NCBI GenBank assembly: GCA_026008535.1 | Contig: BRKX01000004.1 | Coordinates: forward strand, 33,670,501-33,734,500 | Direction: 5' to 3' | Source: Perilla frutescens | Taxonomy: Eukaryota > Streptophyta > Magnoliopsida > Lamiales > Lamiaceae | DNA: 64,000 nucleotides | The notes under the pieces: model-generated | What the model saw: the letters and a program-made list of their open reading frames with translations, nothing else | What the model was told of the DNA's origin: nothing | The model's database searches: none | Shown here: piece by piece, positions 10,513 through 21,237 of the stretch | How positions within the stretch are numbered: the first letter of the stretch is position 1 | Layout: each line of letters opens with the position of its first letter | Position numbers and translations under genes: made by a program

Positions 10513-11943
10513 CTATCTGTCCATCTTCATCATCATGAGTAGGTGCAACCTTGGATTTTTCAGTCTTTCATACGAAGTCCCACTCCGTAGCTGAATGGCC
10601 TTGCACTGCTCTTTCGGATTCACAGTAGTATTGCTAGGAAACTGACCTGGCTGGTGCTGATTTCCCACCACTGTAGCTAACTGTCCCAACTGCTTCTCAA
10701 ATATCTTCATTTGTGTACCCATGGCTCCAACGGCATTCTCTAGCTTTTCCACTCTATTCTGGGATTCGCCCATGTACTTCTCTGTCTTGCCCATGAAAGC
10801 CATCAAAAGCTCATCTAGCTTTGGCTTCTTTTCCTCATCTATCACTCCATTAGTCACCGAAAATCTGGGTGGGGGCTGCAGTGCGGCGTTGGGATTTCCA
10901 TAAGAAAGGTTGGAGTGATTACCTTGGTAGAATTGATTTCTACCTTGATAGTTGTTGTTCCCATAGCCACGCCGATCTACGTAATTCACATCTTCCATAG
11001 CATTGCCTACAGAAGGCTCGGCATCCGTGCGAGTCAAGGAGTCAAATCGACTATTGATGGTAGCATTCAACGTCGATAGCTGGGCGGCCAGCTTGGCAAT
11101 AGGATCAGTGTCTTCCACAGCTGCCGTTCTCTTCATGATCTTCACTTGGCGATCATTTGTCCACTGATAACTGTTTGTGGCCATGTCCTCAATGATCGAT
11201 ACAGCCTGCTCATACCCCTTGTTAAGTATGGATCCACCTGCTGAGGCATCCAAAAGCCTCTTCATCTCCATGTCCAACCCATTGTAGAAGACGCACACCT
11301 GAGTATCGACCCCAAATCCATGGTTGGGGCATTTTTTGAGCAGCTCACGGAACCTCTCCCAAGCTTCATATAAGCTCTCATCATCATATTGGCGAAACTG
11401 AGTGATTTCGCCTTTTAGCTTCAATGTCAATCCCGGAGGAAAGAACTTGTGAAGAAACTTGTGAGCTAATGTCTCCCAAGTATCAACTGTGCTCAGATCC
11501 AACGAATGGTACCAATCCTTAGCAGCATCTCGCAGAGAGAACGAGAATAAGCGAAGTCTGATAGTGTCATCAGATATGCCATTCATCTTTATAGTGCTGC
11601 AGATCTCCAAGAACTGCTGGAGATGCGCATTGGGATTCTCCGTCTTGTAGCCCCCATACTGGTGCTGTTGGACCATTCCAATCAAGCCCGACTTCAGTTC
11701 AAAATTGTTTGCATTGATTCCTGGGCCTGGAACACGACCATGATTCAGCACCGGTGTAAACAGCTGATTGATAGGCACCGGGGCCGCTGCTCTGGTAGCT
11801 TCCTGAGCTCGCTCTTGCTCACGGAATCTCTGTTGCATTTCCTCCAACTGTTGCTGCAACTGGCGCATCTGTTCAGTAGTGACAGGTGCTGCTTCCAGAT
11901 CCGCCATCTTTCCCTTTTTCTTTCTTTTCGATCTCAGGATCAA
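10513..11943 (-). CDS. gag: Gypsy E gag
   Basis: 476 residues, open from ATG. Residues 23-50 form a Gln/Glu-rich probable coiled coil (MRQLQQQLEEMQQRF); residues 80-240 match the retrotransposon gag capsid fold, with landmarks LRLFSFSLRDAAKDWY and FFPPGLT. No CCHC zinc knuckle is visible in the remaining tail, which is Asn/Gln/Gly-rich. The end (about residue 455 onward) is read in a shifted frame after a 1-base deletion near 10570; in the other frame an acidic, Pro-rich linker leads into protease, so gag and pol were probably one polyprotein. Gag would form the virus-like particle in the cytoplasm. Confidence 0.92.
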   Translation of the reverse strand: MILRSKRKKKGKMADLEAAPVTTEQMRQLQQQLEEMQQRFREQERAQEATRAAAPVPINQLFTPVLNHGRVPGPGINANNFELKSGLIGMVQQHQYGGYKTENPNAHLQQFLEICSTIKMNGISDDTIRLRLFSFSLRDAAKDWYHSLDLSTVDTWETLAHKFLHKFFPPGLTLKLKGEITQFRQYDDESLYEAWERFRELLKKCPNHGFGVDTQVCVFYNGLDMEMKRLLDASAGGSILNKGYEQAVSIIEDMATNSYQWTNDRQVKIMKRTAAVEDTDPIAKLAAQLSTLNATINSRFDSLTRTDAEPSVGNAMEDVNYVDRRGYGNNNYQGRNQFYQGNHSNLSYGNPNAALQPPPRFSVTNGVIDEEKKPKLDELLMAFMGKTEKYMGESQNRVEKLENAVGAMGTQMKIFEKQLGQLATVVGNQHQPGQFPSNTTVNPKEQCKAIQLRSGTSYERLKNPRLHLLMMMKMDR

Positions 11944-12094
11944 AAGGCTGAAGTGCTTCTCCTTTCGATCGTGTGCTCATACACCACCTACGAAGTTACA
12001 GAAAAACAAGAAAAACTCAAAATAAATAAATAAAAACAATGTCTAGATTAACAATATAAAATAAAATCGAATAATAGCAATCAAATAAATTGAG

Positions 12095-12112
12095 TCCCCG
12101 ACAACGGCGCCA
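12095..12112 (-). other. Primer-binding site of Gypsy E (tRNA-Asp type)
   Basis: Minus strand TGGCGCCGTTGTCGGGGA lies 6 nt inside the 5' LTR. It is the complement of a plant tRNA-Asp 3' end, apart from one base, as in Athila elements. Confidence 0.88.
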
Positions 12113-12118
12113 AAAACT

Positions 12119-13640
12119 TGTTCGATAAATTCTTAACCTAACTACAAGTGTACATGAAAGCTAATAATATAGCAGTGAACAAGGTCGATCCACAGAGACT
12201 CAATATCAACCACTAGTTATTCTATTTATCCTACGGCTGTTATCTAGACTAAATAACTTAATGAGTGTGAAATTAACTAAATTAAACAATAGAATCAAAT
12301 AAACCACCACAAGAAATGAAACAAGTAAATTAACAAATGAATAAATCAGAAGAACAAACGTATCCTAGGATTGATTAATCAACAGTTAATCCATCAGTTA
12401 TCTAACTCAATCTCATGCCAAAATTCTGATTCAAATCATGCTAGAGCAACCACAAATATATCCACAATCTCTTCTCAGAGCAATGCAAACGTTGATCACA
12501 CATTAACTAATAACGTCCCCGTTCATTACCTAACATGCGATTCCTAAATGATCACAAGGTTAAAAGCTCTCTCAAATAATCTCAACTCTCTCGAGTGTTA
12601 TTAATTACTGAGTCAATTATTCCGGATCTCATGTTAAAACTCATCTCTCAAATTATGAATTAACACATCAAGTTGCATCAATTAATGGCCAGTTAATCAA
12701 CACATAATAAAAGCAAGAATAATTAAAGCATGATAAAAACCATAGACACAAGGATTGAATTAAATAAAAGGGTTCATAACTGAATCATAATCAACCCTAG
12801 AATACTAGGGTTTAGTTGTTCATAGTCAAATAAACAACACAAAAGCTAATCCAAAAATCTATAGTAAAACGAGAATAAAAATCTAATAAAACCCGGAAGT
12901 CAATTCTGCCTCTAATCTCGTAAAACTCGAATCCTCAGAGCTCGTTCTTCACGATGGTCTTCGTTGGTCTCTTTTCCGTGCTTAAAAACTTGTGGTAGGG
13001 TTAAGTCTGTGCAAAAATCGTGTGCACAAACCCTTAAATACTTAGCGAGAGTTTGACATAAAGTAGGAGACCAAATCTGCCACCGACTGAGTGATTCGCG
13101 AGCTCGTTACCGAGAGTGCTGGTCGCTACTCCACTCGCTACTCCACGTGGCAACACGTGGCGCCAGCTGGACCTGAAATTCGCGACTTCTCCATATATTC
13201 GCGATCGGTTCGCGAATATCCTTCTTCTCACCCTCCTCTCTGTCGCGAGCTAACAGTGTCTCGGCCTCCGGTGATTCGCGACCGCCATGTGGACTCGCGA
13301 CTGGGTCGCGAATTTTGCTCTGAAGACCCCGGCCTCTGTCGCAAGTTCACAGGTTTTGCTCACTAGGCTGACTCGCGACTGCCATGTCAGCTCATGAGTT
13401 TGGCTCCTTTTCTCCAGCTTTATTTCGTCCCGTTTTCTCGTCTATTCTCCATGTAATTCCGGGACTTCGAGCTTTGTTTCAAAATACCACCTTTTAAGGA
13501 CAATATCTGCAAAATACCAACGAGTAATACCAAACTTCCAAATACATGAAAACACAAATAGACTGAGATAAAACACATCCGAATCAACCCAAACTCAACA
13601 CTAAAGTGTATGAAAATAAGTGTAAAATCTCAGTTTATCA
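12119..13640 (-). repeat. Gypsy E 5' LTR
   Basis: 1522 bp; promoter-bearing LTR for the minus-strand genes. Begins TGATAAACTGAG at 13640 and ends CGAACA at 12119. Differs from the 3' LTR mostly by transitions. The TCGCGA-dense block is at about 13090-13400. The 60-90 codon ORFs inside it mirror those in the other LTR and are not credible genes. Confidence 0.95.
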
Positions 13641-13645
13641 AAGAT
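13641..13645. repeat. Target-site duplication AAGAT (right) of Gypsy E
   Basis: Exact copy of 2287-2291; together they place the Gypsy inside the Copia A LTR. Confidence 0.93.
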
Positions 13646-13855
13646 CCTTAATACCCTCTTCGAAGGAGTATCAGTCGAAACTTCAAGTTTGGGAGCAATC
13701 CCTCCAGAGTAGGTTGGTTGAACCGAACTGGGTTACCATTTCGTGCATTTTTACTGCTTTATTTGTTTATGTTCTTGCATCTGTTCCACACATATCATAG
13801 AACAGTTTTTAAGCAGTTAACTAAAAATCATATAAGCATGGATTACTATTTTTCA
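13646..13855 (+). repeat. Copia A 5' LTR, remaining part
   Basis: Continues the LTR interrupted at 2291 and ends in TTTTTCA two bases before the PBS. No counterpart exists after the 3' LTR break at about 22265, so this part is known from one copy only and its end is placed by the PBS. Confidence 0.75.
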
Positions 13856-13857
13856 AT

Positions 13858-13870
13858 TGGCACCAGAGCC
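13858..13870 (+). other. Primer-binding site of Copia A
   Basis: TGGCACCAGAGCC differs by two transitions from TGGTATCAGAGCC, the initiator-Met tRNA complement used by most plant Copia elements. Confidence 0.8.
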
Positions 13871-13934
13871 GGTTGCCTGTATTCAGGGTTGATCTTGGGG
13901 TACTAATCCATGTTCTTGTGTTGTTTTTGCCGAG

Positions 13935-15764
13935 ATGGACTCGATGAAAGAAGGATCCTTGATGGTGCGACCTCTGCTCCTTGATGGAAATAACTATGCC
14001 TATTGGAAAGCTCGAATGACAGCTTTCATTCGCTCAATTGATGAGCGTGCCTGAAAGATTGTGACGGAAGGGTGGAAGCCTCCTACCAAGAGAGATGAGA
14101 AAGGTAAAGCGGTGCTGAAGCCAGAAGAAGAGTATGACGATGCTGATTATCAGATAATGGGGTTGAATGCTAAAGCCATGAACGCCATCTTCTCTGCAGT
14201 GGACATGAACGTGTTCAAACTCATCTCCACATGTGACAAGGCAAAGGATGCATGGGATATCCTTCATACTACTTTTGAAGGAACGAGCAATGTTCGTGCA
14301 TCTCATATGCAGCTCCTTACTACCAGATTTGAAAACCTTCAAATGGATGAATGTGAAAAGCTGGTTGATTTCAACGCCAAGATTTGTGACATAGCTAACG
14401 AAAGCTTTGCACTTGGTGATGCCATATCTGAGGAAAAACTTGTGCGGAAAGTTCTACGATCTCTTCCCAAGAGATTCGCATATAAAGTCACAGCGATCGA
14501 AGAGGCTAAGGACGTGAGCAAGATGAAGTTACAGGAGCTGATGGAGTCCCTGAGGACTATTGAGATGGGACTAACAGATGAAGAGACAGTTCAGAAGAAA
14601 ATTATAGCTTTTCAAGCCGGCTCCAGTTCTGATGTGCCGAGTAATGTGCCTGACAAACAGGATCTGGCTGAGTCAATTGCCTTGCTGACAAAGAATTTCT
14701 CAAAATTTGTCAATCGTTATGAGAAGTCTTCACAGAACAATTCTGTCAAGAACAGATTATCCAAACCTCGGAGAACTAAAGATGAAGATCCCAGTGAAGA
14801 AAAACTCAAGGAGGTCAAGTGTAGAGAATGTGGTGGTCTTGGGCAATATCAAGCCGAATGTGCGAACACTCTAAAGAAGAAAAATAAATCCTACAGTTCC
14901 ACTCTTAGTGAAAGTGAAGATCCAGATGATAGTGGGAGTGATGAAGAATGTGTGAGCAATCATATTACTTTCATGACACATTCTCATAAAGAACCTGTGT
15001 CTAATTTTGTCTCTGACAAACATAATGACAATGTTTCGGAATGCAGTGACGATAAAGAATTCACTGAAGAGACTGCCATTGAAGCATACAAAAAGCTTCA
15101 TGATAGCTGGACCATGGTTGTTAAAGTTAATGAAGGGCTGATGAAAGAGAATGGTGATCTTATTAAAGAGAGAGATAGTCTGTCCATGCGCCTCAATGAA
15201 TTGCAGAATGATCTCCAACAATCCAGAAACAATTCTCACTCCCAGAATGGTGAACTGCTTCATCTAAAGAAGCTCATCAAGATGATGAATTCAGGATCAT
15301 CTCAGCTCGATGACATCCTTTCTAAAGGAAAAAATCCACAGGACCATACAGGACTTGGATACACTGGTGGAAAGTTCTTTAATCGTTTCTGTCAAGGACA
15401 AACATCCGGAACGCATGATGAATCTGTTCCAGAATTTGAAGTTAAACCAGAGATTAAGCAGCCACAACCACTAAAGTCTCAGCCTCGAAAGATTGGAGTT
15501 GTCTGCCACTACTATGAAAAACCTGGTCACATTCAACCATATTGTAGGTACTACATCAATGATCTCAGAAGAATAAGGAGGAAAGGTCGATCTCAGAATG
15601 ACCTGAATTTCAGAAGACAAACTGTGCGGAACAGATCCTGGCACAATCACAGGAACTATGTTGTTCACACAACCCTCAATATTCATGCAAAGAGCAGCTG
15701 GTACTTTGACAGCGGATGCTCGCGGCACATGACTAGAGATGCCAGTATGCTGACGAATATCTAA
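13935..15764 (+). pseudogene. gag: Copia A gag and start of protease
   Basis: Starts MDSMKEGSLM at 13935; codon 40 is TGA (14052-14054) where Trp fits (ERA-stop-KIV), after which the frame is open for 567 codons from 14061. In that stretch: gag capsid region about 20-175; zinc knuckle 254-267 (CRECGGLGQYQAEC, with Gln replacing the His); Ser/Asp-rich linker; predicted coiled coil 340-410; second knuckle-like motif 482-495 (CHYYEKPGHIQPYC, one Cys lost); protease motif WYFDSGCSRHMT at 547-558 with active-site Asp550. Ends at TAA 15762-15764 inside protease; the frame continues unchanged beyond it. Large coiled-coil gag is typical of Sireviruses. Confidence 0.92.
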
Positions 15765-16529
15765 AAGGATTGTTATTATCAATCCATTACTTTTGGAGAC
15801 AGTGTCAAGGGAAGAGTACTTGGCCATGGTCATCTAAATGTTGAAGGGATGCCCAACTTGGAGGATGTTCTGCTTGTTGAAGGACTGAAAGCTAACTTAA
15901 TTAGCATAAGTCAACTATGCGATCAAGGTCTCTTGGTTCATTTTACTAGAGAAAAATGTCTTGTGAAGAACAAAGAATGTGTGCTGCTGATGGATGGAGA
16001 TAGATCAAGGGACAATTGTTACCTTCTCAACATAAAAGGTAATTTCTTTAGAACTCAACTTGATAAAGCAAACATATGGCATGAAAAGCTTGGCCATGTG
16101 AGTTACAGAAACATGCAACGTCTCATAAAGACAGGAGCTGTGAATGGAGTCCCGAAATTTGATATTGATCGTGGTAAAATTTGTGGACCATGTCAAGTGG
16201 GGAAACAGATTGATACATCACATAAATCTGTTAATAAAATTACCACCTCAAAAGCTTTGAAGTTGTTGCATATGGACTTGATGGAGCCTGTTCAAACTGA
16301 AAGTATTGGACGGAAGAAGTTTATTTTTGTGTATGTGGATGACTTCACACGATTCACATGGGTTGAGTTCCTTAGAGATAAAGGAGAAACCTTTGAGACA
16401 TTCAAGACTCTGTGTCTCAAGCTTGAAGTGGAGAAAGCAACAGCTGTGATGAGAATTCGAAGTGATCACGGTCGTGAATTTGAAAATGCTTATTTCAAAT
16501 GTTTTTGTGAAGAAAGAGGTACTTCTTAG
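15765..16529 (+). pseudogene. pol: Copia A pol: protease end and integrase N-terminal half
   Basis: Same frame as gag. From the ATG at 15849: pre-integrase region (LKANLISISQLCDQGLLV), HHCC zinc finger (His78, His83, Cys112, Cys115) and the first two catalytic acids, Asp143 (LLHMDLMEP) and Asp206 (IRSDHGREF). Stops at TAG 16527-16529 (RGTS-stop-EFSAPK); the downstream segment carries on in the same frame. Confidence 0.92.
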
Positions 16530-17270
16530 GAGTTTTCTGCACCAAAAATGCCTCAACAAAATGGTGTTGTTGAGAGGAAAAATCGGACTCTTCAAGAAAT
16601 GAGCCGAGTCATGTTGAAGGCAAAATCTGTCCCAGACAACATATGGGCAGAAGCTGTGAACACAGCGTGTCATGTTATCAATCGGGTGTATTTCAGACCC
16701 AAGACCAGAGTCACTCCCTATGAGCTGTGGAAAGGGAAGAAACCAAATTTAAAGTACTTACATATCTTCAGCAGTACGTGCTACATGTTAAGAGACCGAG
16801 AGCAGCTTGGCAAGTTTGATGCCAAAGAAGATGAATGTATTTTTCTCGGGTACTCGAGGAATAGTCGGGCCTATCGAGTATACAACAAGAGGACCAAGAC
16901 GGTGATGAAGTCCATCAACATTGTTGTAGATGATCTGGAAGATCCTGTTGCCCAGATTGACGAGGAGATTGTTGATATCACAACTCCTGTGCCAGCTTGC
17001 GTTCCAGACAGTTCGGAACACAATGATCAGACTGAGTTGAGGAACGAGAAACTGGATAGCCTCAAACCTTCAAAAGGTGTACAGAAGCATCATTCTACAG
17101 CAGACATCATTGGTGATGTGAGTGAAGGAGTCAGAACCAGAGGAGTTCGAAAGAACTATCGTGAGATGATTGCAAATATCTGCTACACTTCTACAACTGA
17201 GCCCAAGAATGTGAAAGAGGCCTTACAAGATGATCGATGGATTCATGTCATGCAAGAAGAGCTCTTGTAG
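16530..17270 (+). pseudogene. pol: Copia A pol: integrase C-terminal half and linker
   Basis: In frame with the previous segment. QQNGVVERKNRTL contains the third catalytic residue (Glu, residue 9 from ATG 16548). ELWKGKKPNLKYLHIFSSTCY and CIFLGYSRNSRAYRVYN are the usual Copia integrase C-terminal motifs; a variable linker then leads to EPKNVKEAL, the conserved start of the RT domain. Interrupted by TAG 17268-17270 where Gln (CAG) is expected. Confidence 0.92.
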
Positions 17271-17693
17271 TTTGAAAGAAATGAAGTATGGGATTTGGTT
17301 CCATGTCCTAAAGGTGTAAATGTGATCGGCACGAAGTGGATCTTCAAGAATAAAACCGATGAAGAAGGGAACATAACCAAAAATAAGATAAGACTTGTGG
17401 CTCAGGGATATTCCCAAGTTGAAGGTGTGGATTTCGATGAGTCGTTCACTCCAGTTACTCGTCTTGAATCTGTCAGGTTGCTTCTTGCCATGGCTCCATG
17501 GATAAAGTTCAAATTGTACCAAATGGACGTAAAGAGTGCCTTCCTAAATGGGTACTTATCCAAAGATGTTTTTGTATGTCAACCTAAAGGCTTTGAAGAC
17601 CCTCACTATCCTGATTATGTATATAAATTGAAGAAGGCATTGTACAGACTCAAACAAGCCCCTCGCGTTTGGTATGAGAGACTCACAAATTAA
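17271..17693 (+). pseudogene. pol: Copia A pol: reverse transcriptase, first half
   Basis: In frame with integrase. Shows IGTKWIFKNKTDEEGN, RLVAQGYSQVEGVDFDESF and the first catalytic Asp (QMDVKSAFLNG, Asp78 counted from ATG 17295), then LKKALYRLKQAPRVWYERL. At about 17690 the frame shifts by one base: this frame ends TAA, while the next segment overlaps in the +1 frame. Confidence 0.92.
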
Positions 17694-18342
17694 GTTTCTG
17701 TTGGAGAAAGGTTATGTTCGTGGAGGATCTGATCGAACACTCTTTGTTAAAAGAGAAAAATCTGAAGTAATCATTGTTCAGATTTATGTCGATGATATTA
17801 TCTTTGGATCTGTGTCAGATAGATTGGTGAAGGAGTTTGTCAAAGACATGACATCTGAGTTCGAGATGAGTCTGGTCGGTGAGATGACTTATTTTCTGGG
17901 GCTTCAAGTAAAGCAAAAGGATGATGGCATCTTTGTGTCTCAAACAAAGTATGCATGGAATTTAATCACTAAATTTGGGATAGAAAGTTGCAGCCCGAAG
18001 AGAACTCCCATGGGAACACACTTAAAGTTAACCAAAGATGAAGCTGGTAAGTCCATAGAGCAAAACTTGTACCGAAGCATGATCGGTAGCCTACTGTACC
18101 TCACTGTGAGTCAGCCTGATATCAGTTACAGTATTGGAGTGTGTGCACGCTACCAATCTGATCCCAAAGAAAGTCACTTTAAATTTGTCAATAACATAAT
18201 TAAGTATGTAAAAGGTACAACTGAGTTGGGACTTTGGTTTTCTTATGATACAAACCCTAGTTTGGTGGGGTTTTGTGATGCGGATTGGGCCGGATGCACT
18301 GCAGATCGGAAGAGTACCTCAGGTGGATGTTTCTTCCTTTGA
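17674..18342 (+). pseudogene. pol: Copia A pol: reverse transcriptase second half, RNase H start
   Basis: Frame-shifted continuation. YVDD at residues 38-41 (QIYVDDIIFGS) carries the two remaining RT catalytic Asp. Then MSLVGEMTYFLGLQVKQ, PMGTHLKL, IGSLLYLTVSQPDISYSIGVCARYQ and RNase H start FCDADWAGCTADRKSTSGG. Stops at TGA 18340-18342 where the family has Gly (FFL-stop-NNMVSW). Confidence 0.92.
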
Positions 18343-18726
18343 AATAATATGGTCTCATGGTTTAGCAAGAAGCAGAATTCGATATCACTTTCTACCGCCG
18401 AGGCAGAATATATAGCTGCAGGGAGTTGTTGTACTCAACTCTTGTGGATGAAGCAAATCTTGCTTGACTATGGTGTCCCACAATCTGTCCTTACCATATA
18501 CTGTGACAATATGAGTGCAATAAACATTTTGAAGAATCCTATTCAGCACTCTCGAACTAAGCACATAGACATTCGTCACCACTTCATCCGGGAGCTTGTT
18601 GAAGATGGACCTCTTGTGATTGATTGTGTTGCAACTGAGGCACAACTTGTGGATATCTTCACTAAGGCACTTGATAGTGCAAGGTTTGAAACACTAAGAT
18701 CCTCCTTGGGTCTTTGTGTTCTCTAA
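18343..18726 (+). pseudogene. pol: Copia A pol: RNase H end
   Basis: Same frame as the preceding piece. SLSTAEAEYIAA gives the catalytic Glu, IYCDNMSAI the next Asp, followed by HSRTKHIDIRHHFIRELV and DIFTKALDSARFE, the standard Copia end. The natural stop TAA is 18724-18726. Confidence 0.92.
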
Positions 18727-18746
18727 TCTTCTCCGCTGCGAGAAGA
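18727..18746 (+). other. Stem-loop immediately after Copia A pol stop
   Basis: TCTTCTC (18727-18733), loop CGCTGC, GAGAAGA (18740-18746): a perfect 7-bp stem starting at the first base after the stop codon. Similar but non-identical stem-loops follow pol in elements B and D. Confidence 0.7.
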
Positions 18747-19096
18747 CTCTCTATACAGTCTTGGTCAGTGATGTATGTATACAGAGTATAAAATGACCAT
18801 GGTTAATACGGTCTGTGAAATGTTGTGCCAATATCTGTCCTGGATAGTTTTTGCTATGGAGGAACGGTTACTTTTTAACGGCTAGTAGTGCCTTGTTTTT
18901 CACACCATGATCGATTCCACTTCTCTACACCAAGTTGCGGGGTGATGTGTGTGGAATAAGTAAATAAAGAAAATTTCCTTTAAGAATTTCCTAATTAAGG
19001 TCTTAACCTTATTTTCAAAAGAGACAGAATCTAAGCAAAAGTTCAAAGCTGTTCTCTCTCTGTGGTGTTTGCTTGAATTTTGTGGTTCGAATTCTA
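18747..19096 (+). other. Copia A pol-to-env spacer
   Basis: 350 bp without ORF. Pyrimidine-rich towards the end (GTTCTCTCTCTGTGGTGTTTG near 19050) and then the ATG at 19097. No promoter can be claimed. Confidence 0.5.
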
Positions 19097-21237
19097 ATGG
19101 CAGACAAAGCTGCTTCTTCGAAGCCCTCTCAAGCCAAGAAACCTAGAATTTCTACTGAAGACTTGCGATGACAGCTTACGGAGCTTTCTCAACCAATTGT
19201 GTTCTCGTGAAGCCATCTGCTGCTTCCTCTGAAGCCATTGCTTCTGTGCCAACTTCTATGGCACCTTCTGCTGATTTGCCGCCTAGGTCTGTGTCTGAGA
19301 AAGATCTCACTGTTCAACCCTCTCCTAGGGTTTCTGAAGAGCCATCCTCTCCGCTCATGGTGTCTGCGGAAATCTTGGATGCTTCAATTACGGCTGTGAT
19401 AGAAAATATTGGAGGTAATGAAGTCTCCTTGGCTTCTGTTGAAGATGTTATCGCCGCTCCTGCTGTTGGCGAAGATCATACCTTTATTGACGAATTTGCT
19501 ACATCTCTTGATGCTCTTAAATTTGTTCAAGCTCCGTTTATTTCTGCTGCTGTTCCTGTGATTAGTGACACGCCCATTTGTTCAAGCTCCGTCTATTTTC
19601 TGCTGCTGTTCCTGCTGTCACCCCCTGCTGCTGTTACAATCCTTGATCAAGGTCAAGGTGATGATGATGTTGTTATCTCCTTCCTAGATGAAGATTCTCC
19701 TGTTCATGAGGATGATTCTATCCCACCTCCTAAGGCTGCCTCCTCCAAAACTCGCGGGTCTAAACGCAAGTTGGAATTGAGAGGTGATCCAATCACCCCT
19801 CCGATGTCTGATAATGAAGATGACACACCTATTTCCAAGTTGAAATCAAAGGTGTTGGCAAAAGTTGCTGCAAAGAAGGTTCCTCCTTCCAAATCGAAGA
19901 ACGTTGCTGCCAAGAAGGGGTCTACATCAAAAACCCCCAAATCGGTGAATCCCTCTGGGAAAAAGGCTTTGGCTAAGAAGCCTGATGTTGTTCCTGCTCG
20001 CCGCATTACGCGGAGTGTGTCTGAGCAGAGGATGGGATTGTTGTCGGGATGTCGTCGCTCGGTGATGAAGCAAGCCAGAGCTCCTTCCCTCTCTGATGAA
20101 GAAGCAGAGGATGTCCCTGAGTCTGTCCCGGATATATTAGATTTCGATTCGGAGCCCTTTGATTCTAGTAAGTTCCTCTCTGCTTTTCATCAATCGCAAT
20201 TCAAGATTGTTGCTGGTCGCTCGTTAGTTTCCGAGCGTTGTTTGATTAAGTCTGATATGGAGGGAACGGGTGTTGATATCCTATTGTATGATCTTTGTTT
20301 GGAAAAGTCTGCTTTCTCTGCACCTTCATTCATTACTGTTGTTGTTCATGAATTTTATGCCAACTTGTCTAAGCGCCTACGTGATGCCTCGTATGAGCTT
20401 GTCTTCTCTATTTTTGCGCATGGTAATTGGATTGCATTCTCACCTGCTGTGATTAATGACTTTTTGGGACATGAGAATCTTGTTGCTCCTGCTCCTGTTT
20501 TTTATCTGAATGAAGTTGTGACGGAATTGACTGGAGGATGTCGGGTTATTTGGCCCCCGGGGCGTGTGTTGTTGGCTTCTGATCTGAGTGTGAAGTACTC
20601 GATACTTCACAAGGTTGCTGTTAGAAATTGGTTTCCCAGTACTCATGATTCGACTGTGGGCAAACCTATGGCCTTGTTGCTCTATTCTGTGGGTACTCGA
20701 CGGGGGATCAACCTTGGATTGATCATTTTTGAGAATGTTTTTGCTCATGCTGAATCTGCTCATGCCCAGTATCCGGTTGGCTATCCTGGCCTCATCTTTA
20801 GCATCATCATGGCTCAGCATGATGTGGTCTCTGCCAATGATGTGTATGCGCCTGTTGCACAGCCTCTGTCGATCAGCCACAAGCTCTTTTCATCTCAGCA
20901 TGCTCTGGATGTTCCTGCCCATGATGCTGTTGAAAGCTCCAGATCTGTGCCCTCATCTATCCCAGACAGATCTGCTGCTTCTTTTTCTGTCACTTCTGTT
21001 TTCTTTGACAGGCACATAAAGTCCTTGGAACACAAAGTGGTGTTCCTGAGCAAGTCACTCAGGACTTTCAAAACCCGGAAGCAAGAGTTGGAGGCCTTGC
21101 TGACTGATCTCTGCGCCAAGGCTCTTGGTCTTGCATTACCGCTGGATGTGCCGAGTGCTTTCACTGTCCCTGCTGCTGACAAGCCGGTTGAGACTGATGC
21201 CGATGATGCTGATGATGCTGCTGCCTCCCCGGTCTGA
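19097..21237 (+). CDS. Copia A env-like third ORF
   Basis: The original start is probably ATG 19097 (MADKAASSKPSQ), sharing MAD with elements B and D; that frame ends at 19171 and the long ORF of 689 codons opens in another frame at 19168. Layout: Ser/Pro/Glu-rich N-terminus; acidic stretch about 161-185; Lys/Ser-rich basic stretch about 190-300; conserved globular domain about 330-550 (FDSSKF..., HEFYANLS, GNWIAFSPAVINDFLG, YSILHKVAVRNWFPSTHD, GINLGLIIFENV); coiled coil about 612-645; acidic Asp/Ala tail. The central domain matches what databases call a putative plant transposon protein, found in Sirevirus third ORFs. Its role is unknown; envelope-like describes position only. A hydrophobic run at 141-150 is probably a frame artefact of a duplication. 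Unlike pol, this ORF is uninterrupted. Confidence 0.8.

Larger units (their letters stand above)
2292..13640 (-). mobile_element. Gypsy E: Athila-like LTR retrotransposon, minus strand
   Basis: Two LTRs of 1523 and 1522 bp (2292-3814 and 12119-13640) with TG..CA ends flank an interior whose genes read on the minus strand as gag, protease, RT, RNase H, integrase: Gypsy order. The PBS is complementary to a tRNA-Asp 3' end, and the gag/pol sequence looks Athila-like. A flanking AAGAT duplication is exact. LTRs differ at about 2% by eye, the lowest of the elements here. Pol carries several in-frame stops, all explicable by C-to-T or G-to-A changes, so it is recently dead or depends on helpers. 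Confidence 0.95.

Noticed and set aside
18724..19171. Direct read-through from pol to the env-like ORF of Copia A, as in SIRE1
   Set aside because: The third ORF starts with its own ATG several hundred bases downstream, with frame changes and stops between; simple suppression of the pol stop would not reach it.
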